From NCBI RefSeq assembly GCF_001463705.1, contig NZ_BBWH01000042.1, positions 1-33,061 of the forward strand: a stretch of DNA of 33,061 nucleotides. Reading direction: 5' to 3'. Source of the stretch: Aureimonas sp. AU12 (lineage in GTDB: Bacteria > Pseudomonadota > Alphaproteobacteria > Rhizobiales > Rhizobiaceae). This document shows positions 1 through 6,987 of this stretch, one piece after another. The notes below the pieces were generated by a model. It was not told the DNA's origin. It ran no database searches and saw only the letters and a program-made list of their open reading frames with translations. A program made the translations under genes and the position numbers. Numbering within the stretch: the stretch's first letter is position 1; each line of letters starts with the position of its first letter.

Positions 1-555
1 GAGCGGCAGCCCGACGACGTTGGAATAGGATCCGACGAGGCGCACCACGAAGCCGCCCGCCAAGCCCTGGATGGCATAACCGCCGGCCTTGCCGCGCCAT
101 TCGCCGGACTGGAGATAGCGCTCGATGTCCTCGCGCGACAGGCGTTTGAAGCGCACCCGCGTCTCGACGAGGCGCTCGCGCAGCTTGCCGGCGGGGGTGA
201 CGACGCAGACGCCGGTATAGACGCGGTGCGTGCGGCCCGAGAGGATGCGCAGGTTGGCCAGCGCATCGTCCTCGAGTTCGGCCTTCGGCATGACCTCGCG
301 CCCCACCGCCACCACCGTGTCGGCGGCCAGCGTGTAGCGCCCGGCGATCTCGCCGCGCGCCCGCAAGCCCTCGTAGGCGGCCAGCGCCTTGCGCTTGGCA
401 AGGCGCTTGGCAAGGGCGCGCGGCGTCTCGGAACGCTCGGGCGTCTCGTCGACGTCCGTGGGCGCCAGACGCTCGGGCTCGATGCCGACCTGCTGGAGAA
501 GTTCGAGCCGCCGGGGCGAAGCCGAGGCGAGAACGAGGCCGCTTGCCGGCTTCAT
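1..555 (-). CDS. maf: Maf family nucleoside triphosphate pyrophosphatase (3' end outside window)
   Basis: The 185 visible residues start [20 protein letters not shown], carrying the SxSPRR phosphate-binding motif of Maf proteins. They also contain AADTVV (about residues 87-92) and [10 protein letters not shown] near the visible end. The AIQG segment matches the YhdE-type subgroup, which hydrolyses dTTP/UTP and some modified nucleotides as a house-cleaning enzyme in the cytoplasm (family knowledge). The frame is open to base 1, so only the last residues are missing. It starts 12 bp after the infA stop, on the same strand, so it is almost certainly cotranscribed with infA. The infA-maf pairing is common in Rhizobiales. 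The family is confident; the exact substrate is inferred. Confidence 0.93.
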   Translation of the reverse strand, partial: MKPASGLVLASASPRRLELLQQVGIEPERLAPTDVDETPERSETPRALAKRLAKRKALAAYEGLRARGEIAGRYTLAADTVVAVGREVMPKAELEDDALANLRILSGRTHRVYTGVCVVTPAGKLRERLVETRVRFKRLSREDIERYLQSGEWRGKAGGYAIQGLAGGFVVRLVGSYSNVVGLPL

Positions 556-567
556 CGGGACGGTGCC

Positions 568-786
568 TTACTTGAAGCGGTAGGTGATGCGGCCCTTCGT
601 CAGATCGTAGGGCGTCATTTCCACGAGCACCTTGTCGCCCGTCAGGACGCGGATGCGGTTCTTGCGCATGCGGCCGGCCGTGTGGGCGATGATCTCGTGA
701 TCGTTCTCGAGCTTGATGCGGAAGGTCGCGTTGGGCAGGAGTTCGACAACGACTCCCGGGAACTCGAGAACTTCTTCTTTCGCCAT
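568..786 (-). CDS. infA: Translation initiation factor IF-1
   Basis: A 72-residue protein beginning [20 protein letters not shown], essentially a single S1-type OB fold, of the usual IF-1 length. Diagnostic segments are [20 protein letters not shown] and the C-terminal [15 protein letters not shown]-1 binds the 30S A-site and assists IF-2 and IF-3 during initiation. The frame stays open for 14 codons upstream, but MAKEEV is the conserved family start. It lies 204 bp downstream of murA on the same strand, with a possible promoter in that gap, and maf follows after 12 bp. Confidence 0.97.
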   Translation of the reverse strand: MAKEEVLEFPGVVVELLPNATFRIKLENDHEIIAHTAGRMRKNRIRVLTGDKVLVEMTPYDLTKGRITYRFK

Positions 787-892
787 GCGTCTACTGGACC
801 TCGAAAAGATCGGGCCCCGGCGGTACATCCGCGGGACCCCGGAACGGTTCGGCCTGCCATCGAGCAGGGCCTCGTATCGTGAATTGAAGCCC

Positions 893-921
893 TAAATCGG
901 CGTTTGCCCGCCAAATTGCAA
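893..921 (-). promoter_or_regulatory. Possible infA promoter
   Basis: On the minus strand, TTGCAA (921-916) is followed after 17 bp by GATTTA (898-893), about 105 bp upstream of infA. The -35 is a good sigma-70 match and the -10 is poor. It lies in the murA-infA gap, where a separate promoter for a housekeeping gene would be expected. Confidence 0.3.
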
Positions 922-953
922 GCACTTCCCGACAGGGCCCGCCGCGCCGCGCC

Positions 954-971
954 CCTGCCGCTCCCGGCAGG
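954..971 (-). terminator. Hairpin after murA
   Basis: A 7-bp perfect stem (CCTGCCG/CGGCAGG) with a 4-nt loop lies 20 bp past the murA stop. No T-run follows on the minus strand, so it is at best a weak or factor-dependent terminator. Confidence 0.3.
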
Positions 972-990
972 CGACGCGGAGCCAAGCCGG

Positions 991-2280
991 TCAGCTCGAA
1001 ATGCGCTCGATCTCGGCACCGCAGCGGCCGAGCTTCTCTTCCAAGCGCTCGAAGCCGCGATCGAGATGGTAGACGCGATTGACGGTGGTCTCGCCGTCGG
1101 CGACGAGCCCAGCGATCACCAGCGACACCGAGGCGCGAAGGTCGGTCGCCATGACGGGCGCGCCGACGAGGCGCGGCACGCCCTCGACGCGGGCCATCTG
1201 GCCCGACAGCGTGATCTTGGCGCCGAGCCGCGCCAGCTCCTGCACATGCATGAAGCGGTTCTCGAAGATCGTCTCGGTGATGTGCGAGACCCCGTCCGAG
1301 CGCGTCATCAGCGCCATGAACTGCGCCTGCAGGTCGGTCGGGAAGCCCGGGAACGGATCGGTGACGACGTCCACCGGCCGGATGCCGCCGCCGTTGCGCA
1401 CCACGCGCATGCCGTCCTCCGTGTCGGTGATCTCGACGCCGGCATCGCCCAGCGCCGTCAGCGCGGTCTGCAGGAGATCGGACCGCGTGCCCTCGAGGAC
1501 GACGTCGCCGCCGGTCATCGCGACCGCCATGGCATAGGTGCCGGTCTCGATGCGGTCGGGCAGCACGCGGTGGCGCGCGCCCGACAGCGCGGTGACGCCC
1601 TCGATCGTGATCGTCGGCGTGCCCGCCCCGGTGATCCGGGCGCCCATCGCGTTGAGGCACTTGGCGAGATCAACGACCTCGGGCTCACGCGCGGCGTTCT
1701 CGAGCACGGTCTGGCCCTTGGCGAGCGAGGCCGCCATCATCAGGACGTGCGTGGCGCCGACCGAGACCTTCGGGAAGGTGAAGCGGTTGCCGACGAGGCC
1801 GCCCTTGGCCTCCGCGACGATGTAGCCGGCGTCGATGTCGATCGTGGCGCCGAGCGCGCGCAGGCCGTCGATGAAGAGATCCACCGGCCGCGTGCCGATG
1901 GCGCAGCCGCCCGGCAGGGAGACGCGGGCCTTGTGCATGCGGGCGAGCAGCGGGCCGATCACCCAGAACGAGGCGCGCATCTTCGAGACGAGCTCATAGG
2001 GCGCGGTGGTGTCGACGATGGTGCGCGCGGTGAAGTGGATGGTGCGGCCCGAGCCGGCGCTGAGCGCCAGACGCTTGCCCGACACCGTGTAGTCGACGCC
2101 GTGATTGCCGAGGATGCGAATCAGTTGCTCGACATCGGCGAGATGCGGCACGTTCTCGAGCGTCAGCGTGTCGTCGGTCAGGAGCGAGGCGATCATCAGC
2201 GGCAGCGCGGCGTTCTTGGCGCCCGAGATCGGGATCGTGCCGTTGAGGGCGTTGCCGCCGCGAATGCGAATTCGATCCAT
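991..2280 (-). CDS. murA: UDP-N-acetylglucosamine 1-carboxyvinyltransferase
   Basis: A 429-aa protein of standard MurA length, starting [20 protein letters not shown]. It transfers enolpyruvate from PEP to UDP-GlcNAc, the first committed step of peptidoglycan synthesis in the cytosol. The conserved substrate-binding KN is at residues 22-23 ([11 protein letters not shown]). The catalytic, fosfomycin-sensitive cysteine is C126 in [16 protein letters not shown], so this is the Cys form and not an Asp-type resistant one. The double inside-out EPSP-synthase-like fold is complete. It is downstream of the small membrane ORF at 2451-2609, with 170 bp between, and probably has its own promoter there. 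Confidence 0.97.
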   Translation of the reverse strand: MDRIRIRGGNALNGTIPISGAKNAALPLMIASLLTDDTLTLENVPHLADVEQLIRILGNHGVDYTVSGKRLALSAGSGRTIHFTARTIVDTTAPYELVSKMRASFWVIGPLLARMHKARVSLPGGCAIGTRPVDLFIDGLRALGATIDIDAGYIVAEAKGGLVGNRFTFPKVSVGATHVLMMAASLAKGQTVLENAAREPEVVDLAKCLNAMGARITGAGTPTITIEGVTALSGARHRVLPDRIETGTYAMAVAMTGGDVVLEGTRSDLLQTALTALGDAGVEITDTEDGMRVVRNGGGIRPVDVVTDPFPGFPTDLQAQFMALMTRSDGVSHITETIFENRFMHVQELARLGAKITLSGQMARVEGVPRLVGAPVMATDLRASVSLVIAGLVADGETTVNRVYHLDRGFERLEEKLGRCGAEIERISS

Positions 2281-2350
2281 GGAGGTGCCTTGCGCGTTTG
2301 CCCGGAGGACGGACCGGGGCCGCCGCCACGCAGCCCGGCGAGACCGGAAG

Positions 2351-2366
2351 GGCCCCGAAAGGGGCC
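2351..2366. other. GAAA-capped hairpin in the murA leader
   Basis: A perfect 6-bp stem GGCCCC/GGGGCC closed by GAAA lies 70 bp upstream of the murA start codon. The tetraloop is written on the plus strand; the minus-strand RNA would have the loop TTTC. It could be a 3'-end structure for the upstream minus-strand gene or a leader element of murA. Nothing else is visible in 2281-2450. Confidence 0.3.
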
Positions 2367-2450
2367 GGAAGCGCGTGTCCTACACGAGGCAACCCTGCCG
2401 ATCAAATCGGTGCGGCCACGGACAGTCGGGGCCCGTGCCGGCGCGCCGTC

Positions 2451-2609
2451 TCAGTGCGGGCGCAGGAGCACGTCGAGGCCGAAGACGATCATCGCGGCGA
2501 TCGCGATCTTCCAGAAGTCGCCGCGTCGGCGAAGGCCGGGAATGCCGAAGGGACGCCAGATCTGCGCGGCCATCAGCACGATCATCAGGAGGGAGAAGAC
2601 CTTGTTCAT
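2451..2609 (-). CDS. Small two-helix membrane protein, unknown
   Basis: A 52-residue ORF starting MNKVFSLLMIVLMAAQIWRP. Two hydrophobic stretches (about residues 4-17 and 33-49) are separated by a basic, Gly/Pro-containing turn (GIPGLRRRGDFWK), which suggests a helical hairpin in the inner membrane. The start is supported by an AGGGAGG ribosome-binding site ending a few bases upstream of the ATG. The frame is open further upstream, but that part reads as non-coding. It lies between the fasciclin gene and murA on the same strand; a terminator-like hairpin separates it from the fasciclin gene. I do not recognise a family. Confidence 0.65.
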   Translation of the reverse strand: MNKVFSLLMIVLMAAQIWRPFGIPGLRRRGDFWKIAIAAMIVFGLDVLLRPH

Positions 2610-2697
2610 CCGCCCCTCCCTAGCGGGAAACGCATGCGCTGTCGCGGGGCGCCGGGCCACCGGATCGAGCGGAAGGCATCGGCTCCCAAACGAAGAA

Positions 2698-2719
2698 GCC
2701 CGGCTGTCGCCGGCCGGGC
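2698..2719 (-). terminator. Rho-independent terminator of the fasciclin gene
   Basis: On the minus strand a perfect 7-bp stem GCCCGGC/GCCGGGC with an 8-nt loop is followed by the T-rich TTCTTCGTTT. It sits about 70 bp after the fasciclin stop codon. Confidence 0.6.
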
Positions 2720-2731
2720 CCCGATCACTTG

Positions 2732-2769
2732 CCGATCGCTCGATCACGCGCCGATGGCTCGACCACTGG
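2732..2769. repeat. Two adjacent degenerate 19-bp repeats
   Basis: The 19-mers at 2732-2750 and 2751-2769 match at 15 of 19 positions (CCGATsGCTCGAyCAC core) and are immediately adjacent. A third partial copy (CCGATCGCGCTC) follows near 2778. The second unit contains the near-perfect palindrome CGACCACTGGTCG. They lie between the fasciclin stop codon and its terminator. Function unknown. Confidence 0.5.
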
Positions 2770-2787
2770 TCGATAGGCCGATCGCGC

Positions 2788-3345
2788 TCAGCCGCGCTTG
2801 GGCGAGAGCACCGAGCCGATGACGTGGACGACGCCGTTCGACTGCTTGACGTCGGCGGTCTGGATCACGGCGCCCTTGCCGGCGCGGTCGATCACCACGA
2901 GGCGGCGGCCGTCCATCCTGACGGTCAGCGGCTCGCCCTCGACGGTCTTCAGCGTCACCTCGCCGCCGTTGCGGCGGGCGTCGCGCATCAGCCGCGCGGC
3001 CGAATAATCACCGGCCACCACGTGGTAGGTGAGGATGTCGGTGAGCATCGCCTTGTTCGCCGGCTTCACCAGCGTCTCGACCGTGCCCTTGGGCAGCTTG
3101 TCGAAGGCGCGGTTTGTGGGAGCGAAGACGGTGAACGGGCCCTTCGAGGCCAGCGTGTCGACGAGGCCGGCGGCCTTCACGGCGGCGACGAGCGTGGTGA
3201 GGTTCGGCGCCTTCGGCGCGTTCTCGGCGATCGTCTTCGAGGCATACATCGGCGCGCCGCCGACCATCACGGGCGACTGGGCGAGGGCGGGCGTGGCGAG
3301 GGCTGCGATGAGCGCGGCCACGGCGAGCGAGGGCATGCGAATCAT
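2788..3345 (-). CDS. Secreted fasciclin (FAS1) domain protein
   Basis: A 185-aa protein with a Sec signal peptide (MIRMPSLAVAALIAALATPA, cleavage expected after ALAQ) and one FAS1 domain filling the rest. The FAS1 signatures are visible: TLVAAVKAAGLVDTLASKGP followed by FTVFAPTNRAFDKLPKGTVE (H1 box), then LTDILTYHVVAGDY, and NGVVHVIGSVLSP (H2 box). Such proteins are periplasmic or cell-surface and are thought to mediate adhesion. The start has AGGAGA 9 nt upstream. It lies 161 bp downstream of a SigK-like sigma factor/RskA-like anti-sigma pair on the same strand. That matches the mycobacterial arrangement where SigK drives the fasciclin proteins MPT70 and MPT83, so control by that sigma factor is a reasonable inference. 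Confidence 0.92.
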   Translation of the reverse strand: MIRMPSLAVAALIAALATPALAQSPVMVGGAPMYASKTIAENAPKAPNLTTLVAAVKAAGLVDTLASKGPFTVFAPTNRAFDKLPKGTVETLVKPANKAMLTDILTYHVVAGDYSAARLMRDARRNGGEVTLKTVEGEPLTVRMDGRRLVVIDRAGKGAVIQTADVKQSNGVVHVIGSVLSPKRG

Positions 3346-3396
3346 GGGATCGGTCTCCTTCGATGCCTTCCCGTTCGGCGGGCAAGGTCGGGAGAG

Positions 3397-3423
3397 CTAC
3401 GAGCGCGGCGGGCGGGCGGGATG
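3397..3423 (-). promoter_or_regulatory. Candidate ECF-type promoter for the fasciclin gene
   Basis: In the 161-bp gap upstream of the fasciclin gene, the minus strand has CATCC followed 17 bp later by CGTA. CATCC-type -35 and CGT-type -10 elements are typical of ECF promoters, and a CATCC -35 is what I recall for mycobacterial SigK. I find no matching CATCC/CGTA pair upstream of the sigma gene, which weakens the case. Confidence 0.25.
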
Positions 3424-3506
3424 CAGGGGGCCGGCGAATTTTTCACGCCGCCGTGATCGACAAGGCCGAGGGAAGCGAAGGGCGTTCTCGAGAGCCCTTC
3501 GCGCCG

Positions 3507-4238
3507 CTAGATCGAATGCAGGGCGCCCTGCCCCACCACCGGCCCGGTGGGCTGGCCGGTGGGAGAGCCGCCAGCAGGCTCGAGCGAGACGGCGAGCGTC
3601 GCGTCCTGCCGCGCGCCCATGTCCATGTCGCCCATATGGCCGCCGCTGAGGTCGATGCGCTGGGGCGAGGCGGGATCGAGGACGCCCATCGAGATGGGTA
3701 TGCCGCCGGCCGGGATGAACCAGAGTTCGGGCACGCGGCCCTCGCCGGCCTCCATGCGCACGGGCACGAGCGTCGCCTGCCCGCTGGCGGGGTCGATCAC
3801 CGCGGTGAAGAGCGGCAGCCCGTCGGCGGCCGCGATCGAGGCGGTCATCATGACGGGCGCAGGCGCATTGGCGATCACCGCCAGCCCGGCGAGGCTGGCG
3901 AGTGCGACGCCGGACGCCCCGAGCGCCAGCCACTGCCAGATGGCGGCGACGCGACGTCCAAGCGTACGCGCTCCCGCCGGCGGCACGGCGCGGGCATAGG
4001 CGCCTCGCGGCAGCTCGGCCTCGATCGCGCTCCAGAGATGGGTGGGCGGCGCGACGGGATCGATCGCGCTCGCGAGCGGCGCGAAACGTCCCTCCCAATC
4101 CGCGACGTCGCGCGCGAACGTGTCGTCCTCGCGCATCAGGCGCTCGGCAAGGCGTCGGTCGCGGGTCGGCAGCACGCCGAGCGCGTATTCGGCGGCGAGA
4201 AACCCTTCGTCCCGGTCCGGGTCGGCCGCGTCGCTCAT
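3507..4238 (-). CDS. RskA-type membrane anti-sigma factor
   Basis: A 243-aa protein starting MSDAADPDRDEGFLAAEYAL. The N-terminal half (about 1-90) is cytoplasmic and has the anti-sigma layout LAAEYALGVLPTRDRRLAE. One transmembrane helix follows (WQWLALGASGVALASLAGLA, about 100-122). The C-terminal periplasmic part reads as an RskA/anti-sigma-K domain (AVIDPASGQATLVP, WFIPAGGIPISMGVLD, LAVSLEPAGGSPTG). The family sequesters an ECF sigma factor until regulated intramembrane proteolysis. Its ATG overlaps the sigma-factor stop codon as ATGA, which implies translational coupling. An ATG 12 bp earlier is possible but less attractive. There is no zinc-binding HxxxCxxC motif, as expected for RskA-like rather than ZAS anti-sigma factors. 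Confidence 0.9.
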   Translation of the reverse strand: MSDAADPDRDEGFLAAEYALGVLPTRDRRLAERLMREDDTFARDVADWEGRFAPLASAIDPVAPPTHLWSAIEAELPRGAYARAVPPAGARTLGRRVAAIWQWLALGASGVALASLAGLAVIANAPAPVMMTASIAAADGLPLFTAVIDPASGQATLVPVRMEAGEGRVPELWFIPAGGIPISMGVLDPASPQRIDLSGGHMGDMDMGARQDATLAVSLEPAGGSPTGQPTGPVVGQGALHSI

Positions 4239-4792
4239 GGTTCGAGGCATCCTTTCAGACGAATCAGGCCACGCCTGATGGTGCTCTTCATCGTTCCCAG
4301 CGGCACCCTCTCGCGGGCCGCGATCTCCTCGTACGTCCGGCCCTCGAAGAAGGCCGAGACGATCGACGCGCGCGCCTTGGCCTCGAGCGTCTCGAGGCAG
4401 CGGCGCAGCGCCCGCGCCTCGTCGTCCGATTCCAGGCGCGCAAGCGGATCCGGGCCGTCGTCCGCCAGTTCGCCGGCCTCGTCGATCGGGGCGGCGAAGC
4501 GGCGGGGCCCGAGCGCGCGCAGCCGATCGATGGCGCGGTTGCGTGCGATCGTCGCCAGCCACGTGATCGGACTGGCCCGCGCCGGGTCGAACCGGTCCGC
4601 GCGGTTCCACACCGCGACGTAGACGTCCTGGAGCACGTCTTCCGACTCTTCCCTATCGTGCAAGATACGCAGCACGATGCCCAATAGTTTCGCCGAGGTC
4701 AGATCGTAGATGTCGTGGAGCGCGTCGCGGTCTCCGCGTGCCACCGCCGCGAGGCGGCCGGCCAGATGGTCCCTTCGATCGGCGGCGGTCAT
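4235..4792 (-). CDS. ECF sigma factor, SigK-like
   Basis: A 185-aa ECF sigma factor starting MTAADRRDHLAGRLAAVARG. Region 2 is clear (LYDLTSAKLLG-type helix, ESEDVLQDVYVAVWNRADRF, SPITWLATIARNRAIDRLR). Region 4 is the helix-turn-helix SFFEGRTYEEIAARERVPLG-type segment followed by GTMKSTIRRGLIRLKGCL. Size, lack of extra domains, and the overlapping RskA-type anti-sigma factor place it with SigK/SigL-like ECFs. The frame is open to 4966, but the upstream 58 codons read as non-coding and no conserved sequence starts there. It is the first gene of the cassette sigma - anti-sigma - fasciclin. No sequence clue to the inducing signal is visible. Confidence 0.9.
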   Translation of the reverse strand: MTAADRRDHLAGRLAAVARGDRDALHDIYDLTSAKLLGIVLRILHDREESEDVLQDVYVAVWNRADRFDPARASPITWLATIARNRAIDRLRALGPRRFAAPIDEAGELADDGPDPLARLESDDEARALRRCLETLEAKARASIVSAFFEGRTYEEIAARERVPLGTMKSTIRRGLIRLKGCLEP

Positions 4793-4900
4793 CGTCACGG
4801 CATGTCCGTTCGGTTCCGGGGCGCGGGCGTTCGAGCCGGCGCGCCACCGGAACAAGCGCGCGGCGCGATTGTCAACCGCAAGCTGCGGCGATCGTGCCGG

Positions 4901-4926
4901 GGAACCCTTCGGCGAAGGCGGCGGTT
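4901..4926 (+). promoter_or_regulatory. Weak EcfG-like promoter upstream of the DUF427 gene
   Basis: GGAAC (4901-4905), 17 bp, then GGTT (4923-4926), 46 bp upstream of the ATG. The general-stress consensus in alphaproteobacteria is GGAAC-N16/17-CGTT; the -10 here deviates by one base. It is supported only by the better copy in front of the next gene. Confidence 0.3.
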
Positions 4927-4971
4927 GCACCAGCAGAGGCCGGTCCGTGACCGGCGCAGGAGACATCCCTC

Positions 4972-5331
4972 ATGAGCACGTCCAACGCCCACATTCGCAT
5001 CGAGCGCGATCCGCGCCCGGTCCAGGTCCTCTTCCACGACGCGGTGATCGCCTCGACCAAGGACGCGCTCGTCCTCACCGAAGGGTCCTATCCGCCGGTC
5101 TATTATATTCCGAAAGCCCATGTGGAGATGGCCTTCCTGCACGAGAGCGATCGCCGCACGACCTGCCCGCACAAGGGCGAGGCGCGCTACTGGTCGATCT
5201 CCGCAGAGGGCTACGGCGCCGAGAACGCGGTCTGGGGCTACGACCAGCCGAAGGCCGGCGTCACCGAGATCGCCGATCACGTCGCCTTCTATCCCGACAA
5301 GGTCCGCATCGCGGTCGGCGAACCCGCCTGA
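4972..5331 (+). CDS. DUF427 domain protein
   Basis: A 119-aa protein of typical DUF427 length. It starts MSTSNAHIRIERDPRPVQVL and carries the family hallmarks: a short beta-rich fold, VYYIPKAHVEMAFL, and TTCPHKGEARYWS, followed by AVWGYDQPKAGVTEIADHVA and the closing FYPDKVRI. The function of DUF427 is not established; it is cytoplasmic, with no signal peptide. AGGAGA lies 8 nt before the ATG. It is divergent from the sigma factor gene and is followed by the DUF1236 gene. A weak EcfG-like promoter suggests stress expression, but this is only inference. Confidence 0.92.
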   Translation: MSTSNAHIRIERDPRPVQVLFHDAVIASTKDALVLTEGSYPPVYYIPKAHVEMAFLHESDRRTTCPHKGEARYWSISAEGYGAENAVWGYDQPKAGVTEIADHVAFYPDKVRIAVGEPA

Positions 5332-5384
5332 TCCCGGCGGCTCCGACAGGGCGGGTCGTCCGCTGAATTCTCGACGGTGCGACT

Positions 5385-5409
5385 GGAACGCGCAGGCAGC
5401 CTGTTCGTT
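5385..5409 (+). promoter_or_regulatory. EcfG-type general stress promoter
   Basis: A perfect match to the alphaproteobacterial general-stress consensus: GGAAC (5385-5389), 16-bp spacer, CGTT (5406-5409). It ends 36 bp upstream of the DUF1236 start codon, a natural distance for a short leader. Confidence 0.7.
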
Positions 5410-5445
5410 TGGAAGCCATAGGGACAAAAGACTTCAGGATCCACC

Positions 5446-5886
5446 ATGCGCAAGCTTCTTCTCGTTTCCGCCGCGGCCGCGATGCTCGCCGGCCCCGCCT
5501 TCGCCCAGACCACCGTCGTCACCACGACCGAGCCGGCCTCGAACGGCGAGCGGGCGGCCGGAACACTGGCGGGCACGGGCACGGGCACGGGCGCCGTGGC
5601 CGGTGCTCTCGTCGGCGGCCCGATCGGCGCTGTGGTCGGCGGCGTCGCCGGCACGATCATCGGCGGTGCGGCCTCGGCGCCCGACGAGGTGCGCCAGTAT
5701 GTCGTCGCCAACCCGACGACGCCCGTCACGGTGGAGGGCAAGATCGTCGACGGCTACAGCGTGCCGCAGACCGTGGTGCTGGCACCCGTGCCATCGAACC
5801 CGGACTACGAGTACTTCTATGCTGACGGCAATCGTCCGGTGATCGTCTCGAAAGCCGATCGCCGCGTCGTCTATTACACCGAGTAA
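5446..5886 (+). CDS. Secreted DUF1236 protein with glycine zipper
   Basis: A 146-aa protein with a Sec signal peptide (MRKLLLVSAAAAMLAGPAFA, cleavage after FAQ expected). A Gly/Ala zipper follows (about residues 40-82; AVAGALVGGPIGAVVGGVAG). The C-terminal DUF1236-like module has VTVEGKIVDGYSVPQTVVL, FYADGNRPVIVSKADRRVVY and a closing YYTE. DUF1236 proteins are common small periplasmic or envelope proteins of Rhizobiales with no assigned function; the zipper suggests membrane association or oligomerisation. The perfect EcfG-type promoter upstream predicts induction by the general stress response. Confidence 0.88.
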   Translation: MRKLLLVSAAAAMLAGPAFAQTTVVTTTEPASNGERAAGTLAGTGTGTGAVAGALVGGPIGAVVGGVAGTIIGGAASAPDEVRQYVVANPTTPVTVEGKIVDGYSVPQTVVLAPVPSNPDYEYFYADGNRPVIVSKADRRVVYYTE

Positions 5887-5905
5887 GCCTTCCCCGACTG
5901 TCAGG

Positions 5906-5934
5906 ACCGGCCGGGCGGATCGCACGGCCGGTTT
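5906..5934 (+). terminator. Rho-independent terminator of the DUF1236 gene
   Basis: Perfect 8-bp stem ACCGGCCG/CGGCCGGT with an 11-nt loop, followed by TTTCGTGT, 19 bp after the stop codon. Confidence 0.6.
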
Positions 5935-5941
5935 CGTGTCA

Positions 5942-5972
5942 CGCCGTCATGCCCCGTTCGGGCGTGGCGGCG
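5942..5972 (+). terminator. Long hairpin between convergent genes
   Basis: A 13-bp stem (5942-5954 with 5960-5972) with a 5-nt loop. Two pairs are G-T wobbles that work only in plus-strand RNA, so it favours plus-strand transcripts. It lies between the DUF1236 gene and the convergent CxxC protein gene and may act as a second terminator. Confidence 0.45.
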
Positions 5973-5998
5973 TCGCTCGTTGAGCCTCGCTGTCGAGT

Positions 5999-6337
5999 TC
6001 AGCGGTCACTGTGGCCGAGACTGCGATCGGGATCGAGGTGATCGCGCACGCGCTGCTTGAGGATCTTGGCCTCCGGAAAGCCGCCGTCGCGCTTGCGCTC
6101 CCAGATCAGATCGTTCTCGTAATGCACCTCGAAGATCCCGCCGGTTCCCGGCAGGAGCGCCACTTCGCCGAGATCGGTCGAGAAGGTCGAGAGCAGTTCC
6201 TGCGCCAGCCAGGCCGACCGCAGCAGCCACTGGCACTGCGTGCAGTAGCGGATGGTGATGCGCGGACCCGTAGCCGACGCAGCGTCGCCCGTCTCGCCGG
6301 GATCGGGCAGGCCGTCGATGGACTCGGGGCGGGTCAT
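5999..6337 (-). CDS. SelT/SelW/SelH (Rdx) family thioredoxin-like protein
   Basis: A 112-aa protein. After a variable N-terminus (about 25 residues) it has ITIRYCTQCQWLLRSAWLAQ, with the redox motif C32-T-Q-C35 in the beta1-alpha1 position of the Rdx fold. Further family motifs are TFSTDLGEVALLPGTGGIFE and VHYENDLIWERKRDGGFPEA, then KILKQRVRDHLDP. The family is thioredoxin-like, with Cys in place of selenocysteine in most bacteria; the physiological partner is unknown. The start at 6337 is preceded by GGAAGAG. It is divergent from the MarR regulator and convergent with the DUF1236 gene. Confidence 0.9.
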   Translation of the reverse strand: MTRPESIDGLPDPGETGDAASATGPRITIRYCTQCQWLLRSAWLAQELLSTFSTDLGEVALLPGTGGIFEVHYENDLIWERKRDGGFPEAKILKQRVRDHLDPDRSLGHSDR

Positions 6338-6374
6338 GACAGGCTCTTCCGGCGATCGTTCGACAGGGTGCCAT

Positions 6375-6403
6375 GTTGTCGGCCGGGTGCCGTCGAGCGT
6401 CAA
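6375..6403 (-). promoter_or_regulatory. Possible promoter of the Rdx-family gene
   Basis: Minus strand TTGACG (6403-6398), 17-bp spacer, GACAAC (6380-6375), 38 bp upstream of the ATG. The -35 is strong (5/6) and the -10 weak (3/6). Confidence 0.35.
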
Positions 6404-6450
6404 GCACCGGCGCACGTCCCCGCCACCGCCAAAACCATCGACTTCATGTC

Positions 6451-6479
6451 TTGCTTATGAGTAGCGCCCTATCTATATC
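6451..6479 (+). promoter_or_regulatory. Sigma-70-like promoter of the MarR-efflux operon
   Basis: TTGCTT (6451-6456), 17-bp spacer, TATATC (6474-6479). The start point would fall at about 6486-6487, on the ATG at 6487. If this promoter is used, the mRNA is leaderless or nearly so. Confidence 0.5.
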
Positions 6480-6486
6480 CGCTCGC

Positions 6487-6987
6487 ATGACGGGGATCGA
6501 CAGTGCCTTAAAGGCTCAGTTCACGGAAACGCTGGTGAAGACCGGGCGCAAGCTGCGCACGCGCTTCAACGCCGAAGTCGTGCGCCACGGGCTGACCTAT
6601 CCGCGCGCCCGCGCGCTGGCCGTGCTCGCCGGGCGCGGCCCGTTGCGCCAGGGCGAACTGGCCGGCGAGCTCGAACTCGAGGGCCCGACAGTGGTGCGCC
6701 TCCTCGACGGCATGGAGAAGCTGGGCTTGGTGGAGCGCCGGAGTGTCGACGGCGACCGACGGGCCAAGCAGGTCGCGCTGACCGCGCACGGCCACGAACA
6801 GGCCGCGCTGGTGTCGGCGATCTCGGCGCGCATCCGCGACGTCGTGCTGGCGCGGAGCGAGGTCAGCGACATCACCGCCGCGCTCGGCGTCCTTGCTGAG
6901 ATCGGCGCGGCCATCGACGGCGACTTCGGCGACGAAGCCGGATCCGGCAGCCGCCGCCGGGTGGAGGCGCTCGCGGATGGACGCTAG
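6487..6987 (+). CDS. MarR family transcriptional regulator of the efflux operon
   Basis: A 166-aa protein from MTGIDSALKAQFTETLVKTG. The winged helix-turn-helix is obvious: TYPRARALAVLAGRGPLRQG, then ELAGELELEGPTVVRLLDGM (recognition helix), and the wing LVERRSVDGDRRAKQVALT, followed by the C-terminal dimerisation helices. Its stop overlaps the MFS pump start by 11 bp, so it is cotranscribed with and probably autorepresses the pump, as EmrR/MprA does for emrAB. Two ATGs are possible (6457 and 6487). Neither has a Shine-Dalgarno sequence, and the promoter reading favours 6487. Ligand unknown; likely amphipathic or phenolic toxicants by family precedent. Confidence 0.9.
   Translation: MTGIDSALKAQFTETLVKTGRKLRTRFNAEVVRHGLTYPRARALAVLAGRGPLRQGELAGELELEGPTVVRLLDGMEKLGLVERRSVDGDRRAKQVALTAHGHEQAALVSAISARIRDVVLARSEVSDITAALGVLAEIGAAIDGDFGDEAGSGSRRRVEALADGR

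Noticed and set aside
904-3456. 850-codon plus-strand frame across murA and the fasciclin gene
   Set aside because: Antisense to MurA and a FAS1 protein with full family motifs; low-complexity Arg/Asp/His composition marks it as a shadow frame.
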